64,000 nt of DNA from Sapria himalayana (taxonomy: Eukaryota > Streptophyta > Magnoliopsida > Malpighiales > Rafflesiaceae). Made by a program: the position numbers and the translations under genes. The DNA is taken from NCBI GenBank assembly GCA_029783825.1, contig JAREIK010002961.1, positions 1-64,000 on the forward strand, given 5' to 3'. Shown here one piece after another: positions 25,568 through 38,810 of the stretch. The stretch's first letter is position 1. Each line of letters starts with the position of its first letter. Under the pieces are notes generated by a model that ran no database searches, was not told where the DNA came from, and was given only the letters and a program-made list of their open reading frames with translations.

Positions 25568-28500
25568 TTAACAATCAAAATGAATTTTTTAAATTATAAT
25601 GAAATCAAATAAAAATGAGATTTATTAATTATTATTTAGGGTATACCGGTTTAAAGGATAATCTATATAAGGGTATCGAGATTTTGTAGTTTAGTAATTT
25701 AAGTGTTTAGGCATTTAGTGATTTATAGGTTTAATTTAAACAATGAAATAACAAAAAAATATTTTTTTATATTTTCACATGTTCAAAGGTTAATCTTTGA
25801 AAATATAAAAATTTTAAAACTTTTTTCAAATGTGAATACAATATTTAGTTATAATAATTATAAAATTTATATATCATATATATTCAATATAAATGTTTTT
25901 ATTGATAAATATTCTAATAATGATCAAAAAATAAATTAATAATCTATTATTAATAGTTAGATATCAATTAAAATATAATTACAAAACATAAAATCATTCA
26001 GAAACAAAGCAAAATATAATACTATATAATATTTCTTTGTTTTTAATTTTTTTCATCTTTTATTAAGTTTATCTATATTTTTTTGTTGAAATATAATCTA
26101 TATAAATTATATTTTATAATTTATAATTTATTTTATAATTAATATTTATATAAAAATAAACATATAAATAATAAAAATGAATATTTATAATTATAATGAA
26201 AAAATAAAAATGAGATTTATTATATATTATTTAGGATATACATGTTTAAAAAATTTATCTATATAGGGTTTTCGAGATTTAGGAGTTATTGATTTAAGTA
26301 TTTAGCCATTTAATGGTTTATAGGTTTTATTCAAACAATGAAATAATAAAAAATTTACTTTTGATAATTTTTCAAATTTTTAAAGGTTATAAGATTTGAA
26401 AATATAATAATTTTAAAATTTTTTAAAAATGTGAATACAATATTTAGTAAAAATAAATATTATGACTATATATAATATAAACTAATATAAACAATTTTAT
26501 TGAAAAAATTATATCAATTATCAAAAAATAAATTAATAAATATTTATAAATATAATAGATATAAATTAAAATATAATTAAAAACCTAAAATTATTCAAAA
26601 TCAAAGGAAATTTTATTACTAAATGATAATTTTTTTTAAGTTTTTGCATCATTTTATAAGCTTATTTTTTTTGTTGAAAAATATATTATTTAAATTATAT
26701 TTGTCACTCATAATTTATTTTGTAATTAAAATTTCTATAAATTATTTAAATTATATTTAAGGTTTATGAGTTTAAAGGTTTAGGTATTTAGGGGCTTCGG
26801 AGTTTAGGAGTTTAGAGATTTATGTAATTTAGGTATTTAATAGTTTATATGGTTTATTTAAATAATGATGTAGCAAAAAAAATTTTTTGTTACTTTTTAT
26901 CTTTTTTGTAGGTTATAACCTTTGAAAATATAATATTTTTAAATTTTGTTTATATTTGAATGCTATATTTAGTTATGATAATCTTAATAATTATATATCA
27001 TGTTAATTCAATATAAACAATTATATTGATATATATAATATTAATGATCAAAAAATAAATTAATAAACTATTATTAAATAGATATATATTTTTTAAAATA
27101 TATTTACAAAATGTAAATTTATTCTAAATCAAAGTAAAATATAATAGTAAATAATAATTTTTTTGATGTTTTGCTTCTTTTTATAAGTTTATATTTTTTG
27201 TTATTAATAGAAAATTATTTAAATTATATTTGTCTTCCACATAATTTATTTTTAATATCTAATTCTATAAAAATAAACTAATAAATAATTAAAATATATA
27301 TTTAAAATTATAATGAATAATAATAAATTGAGATTTATTATTTATTATTCAGGATATAATAGTTTAATGTTTTATGTATTTAGTGTTTTGGGGTTTAGTG
27401 ATTTAAGTGTTTACGCCTTTAGTGATTTATAGTTTTTATTTAAAGTATAAAAATATAAATAATTAATTTTTTTGATTTTTTTTTTAATTTTTGAAGGTTA
27501 TAACCTTTGAAAATATTATAATTTTTAATTTTTTTAAATGTTAATATAATATTTAGTTATAATATTCTTAATAATTATATATAATATAAGCTCAATATAA
27601 ATAATTTTATTAATAGATATTATAATAATGATCAGTATAAAATTAATAAATTATTATTAATGAGAATTATATAAAATAAAATATAATTGCAAAAATTAAA
27701 ATGATTTAAAATAAAATATAATACAAAATAATAAATTTTTGTTTTTAAAATTTAGCCTCTTTTTATAAGCATATATATTTTTTATGATAAAAAATAAATT
27801 ATTTAAAATATATCTTTCTCACTAATAATTTATATTGTAATTAATATTTCTATAAAATTAAACTGATAAATAATTAAAATAAAAATTTAAAATTACACTT
27901 AATAAAAATTAAAATGAGATTTATGATTAATTTTAATGTATACCAATTTAATAGTTTAAGTATTTAGAAGTTTTGTCGTTTAGAAGTTTAGCAATTTATG
28001 TTTTTAGGCATTTAGTGGTTGATAAGTTTTATTTAAATAATAAAATAACAAAATTTTTTTTTAATTTTTAGTCATTTTCATAGGTTTTAACCTTGAAAAA
28101 TATAATAATAATTAAAATTTTTTGAAATGTAAATACAATATTTATTCATAATAATTTTAATAATTATATATCATATAAATTCAATATAAACAATTTTATT
28201 GATAGATATTATAATAATGATCAAAAATTAAATTATTAAACTATTAATAATAATATAGATATTAATTAAAAACTATTTACAAAACCCAAATGGATTCAAA
28301 ATTAAAGTAAAAAATATTACTGGATAATAATTTTTAATTTTTAAAATTTTACTTCTTTTATAAGAATATATATTTTGTTTGAAAAAAATAAATTATTTAA
28401 ATTATATTTGTCGCTCTCATAATTTATTTTATAAAAAAATATTTATATAAATATAAACTAATAAATAATTAAAATGAATTTTAAAATTAAATAAATTGAA

Positions 28501-30834
28501 ATTAAAATTAGATTTATTAATTTTTATGTATTATATAGCGGTTTAATGGTTTATGTATTTAGGTATTACGGGGTTTAAAAGTTTACTGATTTAATTGCGT
28601 ATTCATTTAGTGATTTATAGGTTTTTTTTAAAAAAATAAAATAACAAAAAATTTATTTTTATTATTTTTTGATATTTTCAAAGGTTATAACCTTTGAAAA
28701 TATAATAATTTTTAATTTTTTTTCAAAAGTGAATTCAATATTTAGTTATAATAATCAATATATTTATATATCGAATAAATTCAATATAAATAATTTTATT
28801 GATAGATATTCTAATAATTATCAAAAAATAAAATAATAATCTATTATTAATATGATAGATATCAATTAAAATATAATTACAAAACCAAAAATGATTCAGA
28901 ATCAAAGCAAAATATATTACTATATAAATTATATTTGTCTAATTCATAATTTATTTTGTAATTAATATTTATATAAAAATAAACAAATAAATATAAAAAT
29001 GAATATTTAAAATTATAATGAAAAAATGATATTTATTCTTTATTATTTAGTGTATACCGGTTTAATTTAAATTATATCTCTCTTACTAATAATTAATTTT
29101 GTAATTAATATTTCTAAAAAAACTATTAAATAATTTAAATAAAAATTTAAAATTATACTGAATAAAAATTAAAATGAGATCAATGGATTATTATTAAGGT
29201 ATGTTAGTTTAATGGTTTAAGTATTTAGAGGTTTTGTCGTTTAAAAGTTTAGTGATTTATGTTTTTAGGCATTTAGTGGTTTATAGGTTTTATTTAAAAA
29301 ATGAAATAACAAAAAAATTATTTTTGATATTTTTTCACATTTTCAAAGGTTATAACATTTGAAAATATAATAATTTTTAAATTTTTTCAATTGTAAATAT
29401 AATATTAAGTTATAATAATCTTAATAATTATAAGTCATTTAAATTAAATATAAATAATTACATTGCAAGATATTATAAGAATGATCAAAGAAAATTTAAT
29501 AAACCATTTTTAATAAGATAGATATTATTTAAAATATATTTGCAAAATCTAAATTTATTCAAAATCAAAGTAAAATATATTACTAAATAATAATTTTTTT
29601 AATGTTTATCTTTTTTATAAGTTAATATTTTTGTTTTTAAAAATAAATTACTGTAATTATATTTGGCTTACTCATAATTTATTTTTAATTTATAATTCTA
29701 TAATAATAAACTAATAAATAATTAAAATGAATATTTAAAATTATAATGAATACCAATAAAATTGAGATTTATTATTTATTATTCAGTATATACCGGTTTA
29801 ATGGTTTACGTATTTAGGTGTTTTGTTGTTTAGGAGTTTTGTGATTTAATTGTTTAGACCTTTAGTAATTTATAGTTTTGTGATTTAAAGAATGAAAAAA
29901 CAAAAAATTAATTTTTTGATTTTTTTTTTATTTTTGAAGGTGTTAACCTTTGAAAATATAATAAATTTAATTTTTTTTAATGTCAATATAATATTTAGTT
30001 ATAATAATCTTAATAATTATATATAATGTAAAATCAATATAAATATTTTTTTTAATAAATATAATAATAATAATCAATAAATTAATTAATAAACTAGTAT
30101 TAATAAGAATGATGTAAATTAAAATATAATTGTAAAATCTAAAATGATTTTAAATCAAAATAAGATATATTAATAAAAAATAATTTTTTATTTTTAAAAT
30201 TTTGCATCTTTTTATAAGCATATATATATTTTTTGATGAAAAATAAATTATTTAAATTATATCTGTTATACTAATAATTTATTTTGTAATTAATATTTCT
30301 ATAAAAATAAATTGATAATTAATTTAAATGAATATTTAAAATTATAATGAATACTAATAAAAATGAGAATTATGATTTATTATTTTGTATACTAATTTAA
30401 TGTTTTGAGTATTTATGAGCTTCAGGGATTAGGAGTTTAGTCATTTTAGTATTTAGTCATTTAGTGCTTTATAGGTTTTATTTATATAATAAAAATAAAA
30501 AGAAACTTTTTTTAATTTTTTCTGATTTTCAAAGGTTATAATCTTAGAAAATAAAATAATATTTAAAATTTTTTGAAATGTGTATACCATGTATATTTAT
30601 ATTAATCTTACTAATTATATATCATATAAATTAAATATAAATAATTTTAATGATAGATATTATAATAATGATCAAAAATTAAAATAACAAACTATTTTAA
30701 AAATTCTAAATATTAATTAAAATATATTTACATAACAAAAAATGATTCAAAATCAAATCAAAATATATTATTAAATAATAATATTTAATTTTTAAATTTT
30801 CCTTTCTTTTTTTAAGCTTATATTTTAAATATTC
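25383..30834 (+). repeat. Diverged forward satellite array
   Basis: Same monomer family, forward. From about 25.38 to 28.7 kb the monomer types follow the order seen at 12.06-15.25 kb of the young array, but with many substitutions; diagnostic octamer-tract words include TATCGAGATTTTGTAG, GGGGCTTCGGAG and TATTACGGGGTTT. After 28.7 kb the order changes and includes a jump-back monomer near 29055. A perfect 32-bp palindrome survives at 28672-28703. No gene is visible; open frames are short and low-complexity. Confidence 0.9.
25529..25563. repeat. (AT)n microsatellite
   Basis: About 17 AT dinucleotides in a diverged monomer, at the place where young units have TAATATGTATATATAAATA. The inverted counterpart of this monomer has a longer run at 58992-59042. 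Confidence 0.95.
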
Positions 30835-32345
30835 ATTTTAATTATTTATGAGTTTATTTTATTGAAATATTTATTATAAAATAAATTATGAGTGTGACAA
30901 ATATAAATTAAATAATTTATTTTTAATCAAAAAAAATATATACGCTTATTAAAGAATTAAACATTTAAAAATTAAAAATTATTATCCAGTAATATATTTT
31001 ACTTTAATTTTGAATAAATTTGGGTGTTGTAAATATTTTTTAATTAATATCTATCTTATTCTAATTAGTTTATTAATTATATTTTTGATCATCATTATAA
31101 TATCTAATAATAAAATTGTTTATATTGAATTTATATGATATATAATTATTAAAATTATTATAACTAAATATTATATTCACATTTCAAAAAATTTTAAATA
31201 TTATTAAAATAATTTATTAAATATTAATTACAAAATAAATTATGAGTGATACAAATATTATTTAAATAATTTATTTTTCATCAAAAATATATATATGCTT
31301 ATAAAAAGAATAAAAAACTAAAAAACAAAATTATTATTTAGTAATAAATTTTACTTTGATTTTGAATAATTTTCGGTTTTGCAATTATATTTTAATTTAT
31401 ATCCATCATAATAATAACTTAATAATTATTTTTTGATAATTGATATCATATCTATGAATAAATTTGTTTATATTTAGTTTATATTATTTATAATTATAAT
31501 GATTATTATTACTAAATATTGTATTCACATTTTTTAAAAATTTTGAAATTATTATATTGTCAAAGGTACCTGAAAATGTGATAAAATATCAAAAATAATT
31601 TTTTGTTATTTTATTATTTAAACAAAATCTATAAACAACTAAATGCCTAAAAATATAAATCGCTCAAGTCCTTAATGACAAAACCTTTAAATACTTAAAA
31701 TATTAAACTGATATACATTAATAATAATTCATAAATCTCATTTTAATTTTTATTCATTATAATTTTAAATTTTTATTTTAATTATTTATCAATTTATTTT
31801 GATTGAAATATTAATTTCAAAATAAATTATTAGTGAGATAGTTATAATTTAAATTAGACTGGTATACCGTAAATAATAAAGAATAAAAATCATTTTTTTT
31901 CATTATAATTTTAAATATTCATTTTAATTATTTATTTGTTTATTTTTATATAAATATTAATTAAAAAATAAATTATGAGTTACACAAATATAATTTATAT
32001 AAATTATTTTTCATCAAAACAAAATATAGATAAACTTATTAAAATAAAAAAAATTATTATATAGTAATATAATTTGCTTTTATTCTGAATCATTATAGGT
32101 TTTGTAATTATATTTTAATTGATATCTATCTTATTAATAAAAGATTATTAATTTATTTTTTTAAATTATTAGAATATTTATCAATAATATTGTTTATATT
32201 GAATTTATATGATATATAAATATAATGATTATTATATCTAAATATTGAATTCACATTTGAAAAATATTTAAAAATTATTATATTTTCGAAGGTTATAACC
32301 TTCGAAAATATAAAAAAATAATAAAAATAAATATTTTGTTATTTT
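30835..32345 (-). repeat. Inverted satellite segment (about 1.5 kb)
   Basis: Between about 30835 and 32345 monomer landmarks read as reverse complements (for example AAATTATGAGTGTGACAAA and the C-rich octamer words), while both sides are forward. About 2.5 monomers are involved. The left junction joins an AAGCTTATATTTT region to AAATATTCATTTTAATT; the right junction lies where ATTTTGTTATTTTAAG meets forward AATATTTATTTGCAAAACC. Contains the CGAA-variant palindrome at 32281-32310. Confidence 0.88.
32281..32310. repeat. Palindrome variant with matched changes in both arms
   Basis: A perfect 30-bp palindrome in which the usual CAAAGG / CCTTTG arms have become CGAAGG / CCTTCG, a matched change on both sides. 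Another partly matched variant at 58139-58166 has CAAATG / CATTTG. Confidence 0.88.
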
Positions 32346-35300
32346 AAGTTTTAAATAATATTTATTTGCAAAACCTAAATTGATTCAAAATCAAAGTCAA
32401 ATATATTAATAAGATATATATTAAATAAAACAATTATTAAAATGATAAAATATACCAGTTTAAAAGATTATATATTTAGGAGTTTTGAGATTTAAGAATT
32501 TAGTGATTTAAGTGTTTAGGCATTTAGTAGTTTATAGATTTTATTTAAAAAATAAAATAACAAAAAATTTTATTTGTTATTTGTTCTTATTTTTGAAGGA
32601 TATAACCATTGGAACTATAACAATTTTTAAATTTTTTTGAAATGTGAATACTATATTTAGTAATAAGAATCATTATAATTATATATAATACAAACTAAAT
32701 ATAAAAAATTTTATTGACAGATATGATATCAATTATCAAAAAAAAATTAATATGCTATTATTAATATGATAGATATAAATTAAAATATAATTGCAAAACC
32801 TAAAAATATTCAAAATCCAAGTAAAATTTATTACTAAATAAATTATTTTTTTTAGTTTTTGCTTCTTATATATAAGCTTATATTTTTTTGATGAAAAATA
32901 AACTATTTAGATTATATTTGTATCAATCATAATTTATTTTGTAATTAATATTTTAAAAAATTATTTAAATTATATTTAAGGTTTACGAGTTTAAAGGTTT
33001 AAGTATTTATGGGCTTTTGTGTTTAGGAGTTTAGAGGTTTAAGTGTTTAGGCATTTAGTGGTTTATAAGATTTTTTTAAACAAAGATATAACAAAAAAAT
33101 TATTTTTGTTATTAATTTAATTTTTGAAGGTTATAACCTTTGAAAATATAATAATTTTTAAATTCTTTTCAAATGTAAATATAATATGTAGTTATAAAAA
33201 TCTTTATAATTATAAGTCATTTAAATTCAAAATAAATAATTATATTACTAGATATTATAATAATGATCAAAAAAATTTTAATAAACTATTATTAATAAGA
33301 TAGATATTATTTAAAATATATTTTCAAAATCTAAGTTTATTCAAAATTTAAGTAAAATATATTACTTAATAATATTTTTTTTAATGTTTTGCTTTTTTAA
33401 TAACTTTATATTTTTGTTATCATAAATAAATTATTTAAATTAATTTGTCTTACTCATAATTTATTTTGTTATTTTTAATTCTATAATAATCAACTAAAAA
33501 ATAATTAAAATAATTATTTAAAATTATAATGAATTCAAATAAAATTGAGATTTATTATTTATTCTTCAAGATATACCGGTTTAATGTTTTAAGTATTTAG
33601 GTGTTTTTTGGTTTATGAGTTTAGAGATTTAAGCGTTTAAACCATTAGTGATTTATAGTTATTATCTAAAGAATTAAAAAACAAAAAATTTAATTTTTTG
33701 AATTTTTTTAATTTTCAAAGGTTTTAACCTTTGAAAATATAATAATTTTAAATTTTTTTAAATGTGATTATAGTATTTAGTTATAATAATATTAATAATT
33801 ATATATATTGTAAACTAAATATAAATAATTATATTAATAGATATTATAATAATGATCAATAAATAAATTAATAAACTAGTATTAATAAGATTGATATAAA
33901 TTAAAATATAATAATAGAATCTAAAAAGATTCAAAATCAAAATAAGATATATTACTAAATAAGAATTTTTTATCTTAAAAATTTTGCCTCATTTTATAAG
34001 CATATATATTTTTTTGATTAAAATAAATTATTTAAATTATATCTATCGCATTAATAATTTATTTTGTAATTAATATTTATATACAAATAAATTGATAAAT
34101 AATAAAAATGAATATTTAAAATTATAATGGATACTAATAAAAAAGAGATATATTATTTATTATTTAGTGTATACCTATTTAATGGTTTAAGTTTTTTGTG
34201 GTTTTGGGGTTAATGAGTTTATTGATTTATATGTTTGCACATTTAGGTGTTTATAGGTTTTATTTAATCAATGAAATAACAAAAAATTTATTTTTATGAA
34301 TTTTCTTGATTTTGAAAGGTTATAACCTTTGAAAATTTAATAATTTTTTAATAGTTCTAAAATATGAATACATTACTTAGTTATAAACATCTTAATAATT
34401 ATATTTGATGTAAATTCAATATAAAAAATTTTATTAATATATATTATTTTGATGATCAAAAAATAAATTAATAAACTATTATTAATAAGATAGATATTAA
34501 TTTAAAATATATTTGTAGAACCCAAAATAATTCTAAATCAAAGTAAATTATATTACTAAATAAAATTTTAAATTTTTGAAATTTTGTTTATTTTTATAAT
34601 CTTGTATTTTTTTTCATAAAAAATAATTTATTTAAATTATATGTCTCACACTTTATTTATTTTGTAATTAATATTTCTATAAAAATAAACTAAAAAAAAT
34701 TAAAATGAATATTTAAAATTATAATGAACACAAATAAAAATGAGATTTATTATTTATTATTTAGGTTATATAGGTTTAATGGTTTAAGTATTTAGGGGGT
34801 TTTGGGTTTTATGAGTGAAGAGATTTAAATGTTTAGGCATATAGTGGTTTATAAGTTTAATTTAAATAATAAAATAATAAAAAAATTATTTTTGTGATTT
34901 TTTATCATTTTTGAGAGTTAGAACCTTTGAAAATATAATAATTTTTAAATTTTTTTAAAATGTAAATATAATATTTAGTTATAATAATCATAATTATCAT
35001 AAGACATTTAAATTCAATATAAGTAATTTTATAGTTAGATATTATAAAATTCATCAAATAATAAATTAATAAACTATTCTTAATAAGATTGATAGCAATT
35101 AAAATATAATTGCAAAACATATATATAATGATTCAAAATCAAAGTAAAATATATTACTAAATAATAATTTTTTGTTTTTAAATTTTTACTTCTTTTTATA
35201 AGCTTATATTTTTTTTGATTAAAACGAAATTATTAAAATTATAGTTGTCTCGCTCATTATTTATTTTGTAATTAATATTTCTATAAAAATTAAACTAAAA

Positions 35301-36680
35301 ATAATTAAAATAAATATTTAAAATTATAATGAATACAAATTAAAATGAGATTTATGATTTATTATATGTGGTAAACAGGTTTAATGGTTAGATTATTTAG
35401 AAGTTTTGTCGTTTTGGATTTTATCAATTTATGTTTTTATGTATTTAGTGGTTTATAGGTTTTATTTATATAATAAAAAAAAAATTTTTTTAGATTTTCT
35501 CTGATTTTCAAAGGTTATAACCTTTAAAAATAAAATAATTTTTAAAATTTTTTGAAATGTGAATACTATGTATAATTATTTTAATCTTAATAATTATATA
35601 TCATAAAAATTCAATATAAACAATTTTAATGATAGATATTATAATAATGATCAAAAATTAAATTAATAAACTATTATTAATAATATAAATATTAATTAAA
35701 ATATATTTACATAACACAAAATGATTCAAAATCAAATCAAAATATATTATTAAATAATAATATTTAATTTTTATAATTTTCCTTCTTTTTATAAGCTTAT
35801 ATTTTTTTTAATTAAAATAAATTATTTAAATAATATTTGTCTCACTCGAAATTTATTTTGTAATTAATTTTTCTAAAATATTAAACTATAAATAATTAAA
35901 ATTAATTTTTATAATTATAATAAATAGAAATAAAAATGAGATTAATTATTTATTAAGTAGTATATAACTGTTAAAAGGTTTAAGTATTTAGGGGTTTCGG
36001 AATTTATGAGCTTACTAATTTAAGTAAGTAATCATTTAATGATCTATAGGTTTTATTTAAAAAATGAAATAACAAAAAATTTATTTTTTTTTATTTTTTC
36101 ACATTTTCAAAGTTTATAACCTTTGAAAATATGATAATTTTAAAATATTTTTCAAAAGTGAATACAATATTAGTCATAATAATCATTATATTTATATATC
36201 ATATAAATTCAATATAAACATTTTTATTGATAAATATTCTAATAATGATGAAAAAATAAAAAAATAATCTATTATTAATAAGATAGATACCAATTAAAAT
36301 ATATTTACAAAACCTAAAATGATTCAGAAGCAAAGCAAAATATATTACTATATAATAATTTTTTGTTTTGAAATTTTTTTTCTTTTAAAAAGTTTATCTA
36401 TATTATTTAGAAGAAAAATAATTTATATAAATTATATTTGTGTAACTCATAATTTATTTTGTAATTAATATTTATATAAAAATAAATAATTAAATTTGAA
36501 TATTTAAAATTAAAATCAAAAAAATGAGAATTATTTTTTATTATTTAGAATATACCGGTTTAATTTAAATTAGATCTATTTCACTAATAATTTATTTTGT
36601 ATTAAATATTTCTATAAAAATAAACTGATAAATAATTAAAATAAAAATTAAAATTATACTGAATAATTAAAATAATTTAT
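32346..36680 (+). repeat. Diverged forward satellite array (left arm of inner inverted repeat)
   Basis: About seven forward monomers; octamer tracts lie near 32460, 32979, 33580, 34190, 34770, 35385 and 35975. From about 32.6 to 36.1 kb each monomer type has its reverse-complement partner at 83.02 kb minus its position (46.95-50.42 kb). The end (about 36548) is a jump-back monomer whose AATAATTTATTTT leads directly into the non-satellite block. No gene is visible. Confidence 0.9.
32979..33074 (+). repeat. Telomere-like octamer tract, clearest example
   Basis: Twelve consecutive in-phase 8-bp words: AGGTTTAC, GAGTTTAA, AGGTTTAA, GTATTTAT, GGGCTTTT, GTGTTTAG, GAGTTTAG, AGGTTTAA, GTGTTTAG, GCATTTAG, TGGTTTAT, AAGATTTT. 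A similar tract of about 9-12 octamers, sometimes with one 7- or 9-bp slip, occurs in nearly every complete monomer in the window, just before the dyads. The period is 8, not the 7 of plant telomeres. Confidence 0.88.
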
Positions 36681-37339
36681 TTTCTTCCTTTCTCAACTCA
36701 ATAATGTTTGCTAAAGCTCTAACCAAAATAATAGAAGCTTTTACTTTATCTCTTTTATGTCTCATCATATTTGATGTTGAATCACTGGGCTATCAAAGGT
36801 AATTTGACTGATATACGCTAACAAACAAAACCAAGGTTGTACCCCTATGTGTTAAAATAGCTAGTTGTTGAGGATGTTATTTATATTGATCATTGTAATT
36901 TCTTCTAAAATATCTCTCATGCACACACTCTAAGCAATTTTTTTAAAACATAGTTCACCTCAAAAAAATAATCATCTTGTAGGCTATTAGTACAAATTAC
37001 ACCCATGGTGGTTTGAGCAGGGCAAGAAGTATGGGCTCTCTTTCAATCAAGAATTAAAAAAATTATTTTATTGGCATGTCTAAGCCTTTTTTTCATATCC
37101 TCGTGGATATGAAAAGTATCATTTCATTCTTTTTATATTAAATGAGTTATGTATACAAGCTCACAATACCCAAAAAGGTGTAAATGAATCATATTCAAAT
37201 GTATAAAAGGTTTTAATCATTACTCAAAATATTAGACTTGCATATTGACACTTGTGGTCACAAATCAAAAAAAAATGCCATAGTGATATTTCCGATCCCA
37301 ATAATTTTAGCTATAGAAAGTTATAAAGAGTAGTACTCG

Positions 37340-37690
37340 AGCTTTTACTATTTATAGGGTCATCACTTTTGCTCTTGAGGAATGTCCAAAGTTACAATCA
37401 TTCCTAGTGCAATGACTTTGCAATATAAAGATAAAATGCATAAGCTATGGTCATATCCAATACCGTGACCAAGTATTATAGTGATTAAATATGTATTCAT
37501 GATCATTCTTAGTGCCATTACAATATGTTCAATAGAGAGACACAAGTTATGGCATATTCTCATCGATATGATTTTTAGTTCTAGAGACAAAATATACAAT
37601 CATGACCATTGCTAATGCCACAATAATCTAAAGCAAGAAAGAGACTGAATCCACAACTCACCCCTTTAGTCATGACTTTGTGTTAAATAT
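37340..37690. repeat. Degenerate ~104-bp tandem repeats within block 1
   Basis: ATCATTCCTAGTGC (37397), ATCATTCTTAGTGCC (37502) and ACCATTGCTAATGCC (37605) recur at steps of 105 and 103, with GCTATGGTCATATCC / GTTATGGCATATTCTC also about 104 apart. The same three words lie at about 42639, 42744 and 42847 in block 2. An old tandem repeat is likely. Confidence 0.55.
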
Positions 37691-37782
37691 AAAAAAAGAT
37701 AAATCTGTGACATTCCTAAAAGTTGTGAATTTTAATTTAAATTTAACACTTAGTCATTTGATTATAAAACAACAAAACAAGA

Positions 37783-37852
37783 GATTTAGGATTTAGGGTT
37801 TATGGACCACGGATATAGTTTACGGTTTAGGATTTAAAGTTTAGGGTTTATG
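37783..37852 (+). repeat. Degenerate 7-bp telomere-like tract (block 1)
   Basis: Words such as GATTTAG, GATTTAG, GGTTTAT, GGTTTAG, GTTTAG and GGTTTAT follow one another at 6-8 bp, mostly 7, matching the TTTAGGG plant telomere pattern in degraded form. It abuts the poly-T run at 37854. Confidence 0.75.
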
Positions 37853-37853
37853 A

Positions 37854-37891
37854 TTTTTTTTTGTTTTTTTTTGGAAAATACACACTTTATT
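37854..37891 (-). promoter_or_regulatory. Poly(A) signal and A-tail-like run (block 1)
   Basis: On the minus strand AATAAA (37886-37891) is followed after 13 nt by an A run with few interruptions (37854-37872). This is the spacing of a transcript 3' end. Conserved in all four blocks. Confidence 0.6.
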
Positions 37892-38810
37892 TATCATTTA
37901 GGTACACAACTTACAAAAGTCTTAAAAGCTGACTAATTTAGGCCAGGCCACCAAATCATATGCACTTTAATGATTCTATGCATAAAATACATAAAAAAAC
38001 ATAATACCTAATAATTCCAAGCATACGAATACAACTAAAATCACCTGGCATTCCCAGACTTGAGAGTTGGCATTGAGTCATTATGTGTACAGCATCCTTT
38101 CCATTTGGATTTTTTCCAAGCCTTTTGGTGGAACCTGAATGATGCACCATATTAAAACTATCCAAAAATAAGATTGTGCATTTGTGTGACATGCAGCATC
38201 ATGCGTTTGCCTATGACATTGATATGCAATGGAATACATGTAAAACTGAATACCCATAAATCCAGAAGTTCATATCTACGGCACTTTGTCAATTCATTCT
38301 CACCTTTGAATTCCACATTCTTTTGCTCCAATGATCCTCAAAGAAGTATCTCTTGGGTTAGAATGCTTCCTCCTCGAGCTCAAAGATGTGTCTGTATGTT
38401 GCACAGACAAAATATCAAAAAATATGCATGCATCGGTGTGCATGTGTGATGAGGTCAATCTCATAGTCTTATTATCTACGCGTACAACCAAGCTAGAATA
38501 CAAGTAAAATTACAAATTGCTATAAAGATCAGTCTTCTGTTCCAGCGAGTGTAGCATCGCCTAATGTGTATTTACAAAATGCATTAGTGGGCCCCACTTA
38601 TAGATACTCATGTGTCCAGTTGCCCTCATTGCATGCTACATAGAGAACTAACAAGATTCTGTGTGTGAGTATGTCATGATCTGTCTCTACAAGTACATGG
38701 TGCATACAAAGTCCAAAATACAAATAAGACTACAAACATAAACTACAAGTTTCAATCTTTCGCTCCCGTATGGCTGGTCTGTACTCCATTGCTAACTAGC
38801 CCTGCTTTTT
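37854..38810 (-). mobile_element. Possible retroposed transcript-like half of block 1 (truncated)
   Basis: Read on the minus strand, this part ends in AATAAA plus a poly(A)-like tail, as retroposed sequences do. I find no reverse transcriptase, long open frame or recognisable SINE head. Its 5' part is deleted at 38810. A non-autonomous retroposon or a processed non-coding transcript are both possible. Confidence 0.4.

Larger units (their letters stand above)
36681..38810 (+). repeat. Non-satellite block 1 (3'-truncated)
   Basis: About 2.13 kb of GC-richer, complex sequence embedded in satellite. It aligns with 41929-44058, and in reverse complement with blocks 3 and 4. The left junction (TACTGAATAATTAAAATAAT into TTCTTCC/CTCTCAA) is shared with blocks 2 and 3. 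The right end is cut: after CCATTGCTAACTAGCCCTGC the satellite starts (GATTCAAAGGGTATGACC), losing about 335 bp present in block 2. The layout is a first half of unknown sequence with degenerate 104-bp repeats, then a 7-bp telomere-like tract, a poly-T run, and a second half. Short open frames on both strands are not conserved in a coding manner. Confidence 0.88.

Noticed and set aside
32979..33074. A functional telomere
   Set aside because: Octamers are degenerate, about 90 bp long and repeated internally every 600 bp; no long uniform terminal array is present.
37363..38503. Several short frames in block 1 on both strands
   Set aside because: Overlapping on both strands, not preserved as frames in the other blocks, without recognisable domains.
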